Assembly: GCA_914767715.1 (NCBI GenBank)
Contig: OU612067.1
Span: forward strand, 11,780,001-11,844,000
Direction of reading: 5' to 3'
Origin: Membranipora membranacea
Lineage: Eukaryota; Bryozoa; Gymnolaemata; Cheilostomatida; Membraniporidae
Length of the DNA stretch: 64,000 bases
This document shows positions 60,165 to 64,000 of the stretch, in pieces (position 1 is the stretch's first letter; each line of letters opens with the position of its first letter). The position numbers and the translations under genes were made by a program. The notes under the pieces were generated by a model. The model saw only the letters and a list, made by a program, of their open reading frames with translations. It was not told the DNA's origin and ran no database searches.

Positions 60165-62186
60165 ATTTTATACCTGCTAAAACAAGTGATTTATTTGGGA
60201 GTTGTCACCGCATGACTTAGGATCGCATAACTCCAATGTTATCAATGGCAAACAAGCAAGAATAAGTGCCATGAGCCGTGATTAAGAAACATTAACTAGG
60301 AATTATTTGAGCTAGTTTAGGTGTAATAAATCTGAGCAAGCACTTTTCAGTCGATAAATGGTTAAAGGAAGGTAATATGAGGTTGATTAATATTAGCTGG
60401 CAATAAATTGCAATGTTTCAAGTCCGCACAAAATAGTCAAATATTTCCTCCTGTGAATACTTTACTCCTCAAGGGTTGATTGTCTCAATCTATTCTTTTT
60501 AGCTCATTTACTTGTCTGATCATTTGAGATGTGCTGAGTGGAAATCCTATCAAGATTTTCTAATATGAGAATGTTCAGTGTATCCCTTCTCTACTCAGCT
60601 GCTTGATTGCACCTAAGGTGGGACGAAGTGATGTCTTTATGAAATTGCTAAAGAAGACCTGTTTAGTCTTTAGTAAAGTGGCAGTAAAATTTGGGTATGG
60701 AATCTCTAATTTGTAATTGGTAGATGGAACCATCTGAGTATATGTAATGCAGGTGTGATATTTGTTGATCTTCTGCGACCGGGGATTGCAGATGGGAGGC
60801 AGGAGTCTGGGGAGCTCAGACTACCGTCCATCAAGTTTATTTTCACAACTGGTACTCAGGTGAGGCGACAGTGGCATTGAGAAAAAGCCAGAAAAAACAG
60901 CAGCATTTATGTACTTTTCTGTTGCATTCCAGGCGTTAAAGTCATTAATAACAATGTCATGTTCAGACATGCAAAATCTTTCAACAACGTAAAGCGCAGC
61001 TGTCAATACGCTTTTATTTGTAGGCCTACAAAGGTTGACTTAACCGCCTTACTTAATCTGATGATTACCAACTTATGCTGAATTAAATCTAACAAGCTTG
61101 TAGACACTTACTTTAGCGGATTATGGAGTATGGGTAACCTACAGCTATTGGATTGCCAACAAAATCAGGTCAATGATATTACTATAAATTCACTCCATTC
61201 TTTGAGTGCATGACTTTGTGGAATTGCTATAAAAACATTGTCTCTAATTACTTTGTAATTTGACACTTTTTGGCAATTAACAAAACAATTACATAATATT
61301 AAACACAATTTTTTTGTCAGAAAAACTGATCAAAGAACACTTCTGAGTTGCGCCTACTTGTGATATTTGACCTATGTTATTTTACTTCTGTTTGGAAATG
61401 TGGCAGAGAACACAGTTATACTTTTCAGTCACTCAATTACAAAGAAGGCTGTTGTTTTGTGCCAAAACTTTCCACACCGCATATTTATTATCAAATATAA
61501 CCCCAACAACTAATCCGATAATCAGTTGTAAAAAATATTCATTGAGCAAAAATATTGAGCATTTACAATTCATAGAATTATAAAGTTTCAAACGTCATCC
61601 AAAATAAAATCCCTCCAGTCAGACTCTCTGTGTCCGTGATTGGTCTAAAAAAGGTTTTTCGTAAATTGCTGCAAATGAAATTTTGACCGGGATTTGCATA
61701 CGGGTTTGAACTATCCACCAGTGGTTCACTGATTAACTGAGCTTACAGTTGCTCAAGACAGATTAGGAACCAGGATAAAATAATTTTCGTTCTCAACGCC
61801 AAACAAGCATCAGGCTCGTTAAGATTCAATTCAGGCAAGAATTGCATTGTTTGACCGGCAAACATCAATAATACAATTTGTTTTGATTATTATTAGATTA
61901 AACAGAAGGAATAGTAGTAAGTTATTCCAAGGCCCAACTCCAAGTTACTTCATCCAAGCACGAAATCTGTCAAGTTGAATCTTCAACAAGGTCGTTTATT
62001 TAAACCAACGACAACTCAAGATTCCTCGAGGAAGCTGTATAGGCCATTTCAGTTTACAAGATGTTTAGTCTCACTGAAGCCAAAACAAAACCTGTTGCAA
62101 TGAAGGTACCGCCTCCAATTGACTGTTAATTCTCTCGGCTCACCCTGTGTATTCCTGTTCTGTGAGATAAACCAGTGGATCATATA
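60165..62186. other. Non-coding spacer
   Basis: AT-rich sequence without a convincing gene. An ATG-starting segment at 60791-60859, with a CAG before it and GTGAGG after it, is exon-like, but I see no partner exons. No repeat family was recognised. Confidence 0.4.
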
Positions 62187-63674
62187 CTAAAGACACCAGG
62201 CCAAGGAAGTGATTAGTGTGTTTATTTCATCGACGCTTCCAGCTGTAGTTGAGATACCTAAAAAGAAACAATGGATGGAATCTTATGAAATCTGAAGCTA
62301 AAAAAATTAATATAGATTGCCTGGAATAAAATAGGCAAATTGCCTCTCTAGTAATTAATATGTGGAATTCTTAGCTGGCTTGATGTTAAAACCGATTGGA
62401 CACCTTCAGTGAGTTATATCCTTTTTTTTGTTGTCTGATGGTTTATGACGCTTGATATAATTCCGAACGTTTAGACTTAGGACTACCAACAAGTAATTAT
62501 CCAAAGGTCTGTCACAAATCTCAGATATAAAAGTTTAACCCAGTTAGAATTCGGATTGTTGGTTTCATTGTGGTGCTTGAACAATGACAATAAAAATTCA
62601 CGTAGTAATATTCCTACCTTTATGTTTGAGTTCTTGTTTCACCTCAGCTAGATTGCTGTTAGATGGATAGAGAGATCGCAGAAGACCGTACTCCTCGAGA
62701 TTGTGTAAAGTTTTATCCATGATCTGTTGCAGGGAATAGGCACGTCCATAAAGCTCATTAGTTCTTGTTACTATCTCTCCCTTGTCGTTGATAACTTTCA
62801 CTGTTACTGATACGGGCACAATCGGTGTGCCAATGTCCCACTCTTCACTGGCTATCTTATCTTTTGTATCCTGGCCGAGTGCGTCTAGCGTAGGAAAGAA
62901 GTCTGTCAACTTCATTGCCATCAATATTCAGCTTTCTTTTGGCCCTTCTCTCTCGGGTTACACCCTCGTCCAGTAAAAGTCCCTCCTGGATAGCAAATAC
63001 CTTTAGGATCTGATTAGCTTTGCTGGCTTGCTTGCCATCCGATTTCATCACAGGCTGTCTCCTGGACAGTTGTGCAAAGTTAACTTTAGAGCCCCGCTCT
63101 TCCAGTATTTGTTTGATATCTGCTGTGACGGCCGCTCTGTCAAACTGGTAAATATTAGGGTTGATTGGAGTACGCTTTCGTGTTAGACCGTTGGCTCTCT
63201 TGAGAGTGATGTCTCGCCTAGCATTGGTGACCTGGTTATAACTTTGTTTATGTCTTAATATAGCTTGATTAGTCTCTTGTAGTATGCTCTCTTATAACAG
63301 CAGCTGTTTTTTTTAGTATTTCTGAGTCAGATCTGTTTAGTTTTTCTTTGACGATATTTTCTTTGTCTGTCAATACTGATGTGCCCCACAGGGCTTCAGA
63401 CTGCATATTTACTGCTGCAGTTACCTTTTCGAGATAATCAGCTCGAGAGCTAGAGCTATTTCCTATACAGGAAATTCTATCTCCATCATCCACTGCTGAG
63501 TTCACTTTGTTTTTTCTTAGCTGTAAATATATATCCCTATTGTCAGGTCTTAGACAACGCTGGCAGTTACTGAACTTGTGCTCTTTTTTTTCATCATTGA
63601 TGCTTAATGTGATCCACGATACTGTGTTGAAGTGAGCCAGGAAGGTATGTGATGAGCGAGTAGTGTAGCTTAAA
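62187..63674 (-). pseudogene. Two-exon coding relic with two frame breaks, family not recognised
   Basis: On the minus strand an acceptor (CCTATTTTACAG) opens an exon running from 63674 to 62618, a donor GTAGGA follows, and a second acceptor (TTTCTTTTTAG) leads to a last exon 62257-62187 ending TAG, with matching phase 1. The long exon changes frame near 63285 and again near 62900-62930. Joined, the frames give about 340-370 residues: KFSNCQRCLRPDNRDIY, then SYNQVTNARRDITLKRAN, KVNFAQLSRRQPV, ANQILKVFAIQEG, RERRAKRKLN, then IGTPIVPVSVTVKVINDKGE and SLQQIMDKTLHNLEEYG. It is basic and globular with no signal peptide. The frame breaks suggest a pseudogene, or sequence errors in a real gene. It may extend upstream of 63674. 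A lineage-specific or transposon-linked family is possible, but I cannot name one. Confidence 0.45.
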
Positions 63675-64000
63675 CTGTAAAATAGGAAAAAAAACTGAAG
63701 GTGCATCATTGTGGACACCACAAGAAAATTATTGTTATTGTCCTCCACAAAACTAAACCTAAAATCAAACTCAGTGGTACAATTAATTGTTCAGCCTGTA
63801 ACAAGTCAATTTGAAGAATAGTATTTAATCTGTCACCTGTCACAGCAGATAACAGCTTAGCAAGTACTATATTTCAAAGCACTCAATACAGATAAAATCA
63901 TGGTCAATCGAGTTGTGTAAACATTTTGCTGCCTTAGGAATGTATGCCCCAACAAAGAACATAAATGCAGGCATTGAACAATAAAAATAAAGATTATATG
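63675..64000. other. Window end, nothing assigned
   Basis: Pyrimidine tract and splice acceptor (as read on the minus strand) for the relic at 62187-63674, then AT-rich sequence to the end. Further exons of that locus may lie beyond the window. Confidence 0.4.

Noticed and set aside
60791-60859. First coding exon of another gene (ATG, donor GTGAGG)
   Set aside because: No second exon in phase and no promoter signal were found. It may be chance in a 2-kb spacer.

Overview
The window is nuclear DNA from an invertebrate animal. Genes are split into many short exons with GT-AG introns, the base composition is AT-rich, and introns and spacers carry LINE, Ty3/gypsy, tRNA-derived SINE, MITE and satellite sequence. 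A lophotrochozoan source would fit, but the sequence alone does not fix the phylum.

Layout. 1-3.7 kb: a decayed CR1/Rex1-like LINE (minus strand), then a 100-bp satellite array. 3.7-25.7 kb: the first unit of a head-to-tail tandem duplication. It holds an upstream block and receptor gene A (6330-24774, 30 coding exons, about 1587 residues). 25.7-58.8 kb: the second unit, with the same upstream block (rearranged) and receptor gene B (28934-58758, 46 coding exons, about 2060 residues). 58.8-64 kb: a MITE, an unassigned ORF and a frame-broken multi-exon coding relic on the minus strand.

Both receptors have a signal peptide, an F5/8C (fucolectin-like) domain, twelve divergent fibronectin type III domains each split over two exons, and a basic furin-type site in the membrane-proximal domain. 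I joined the exons by hand. Every junction keeps phase and both totals divide by three. Gene B continues into a membrane segment, a catalytically complete tyrosine phosphatase domain and a degenerate second one, so it is a receptor-type protein tyrosine phosphatase. Gene A has no phosphatase. After its FN3 domains it has a sushi domain, a different membrane segment and a short tyrosine-rich tail with a PPxY motif, an ITSM-like motif and a YxN motif.

The two genes are nearly identical, introns included, from about 2.6 kb upstream of the start through exon 21. From intron 21 onward the introns no longer align and the exons are clearly diverged. The pair therefore looks like two receptors with a shared (converted or re-duplicated) ligand-facing half and different signalling ends, an arrangement reminiscent of paired immune or allorecognition receptors. 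That functional reading is inference.
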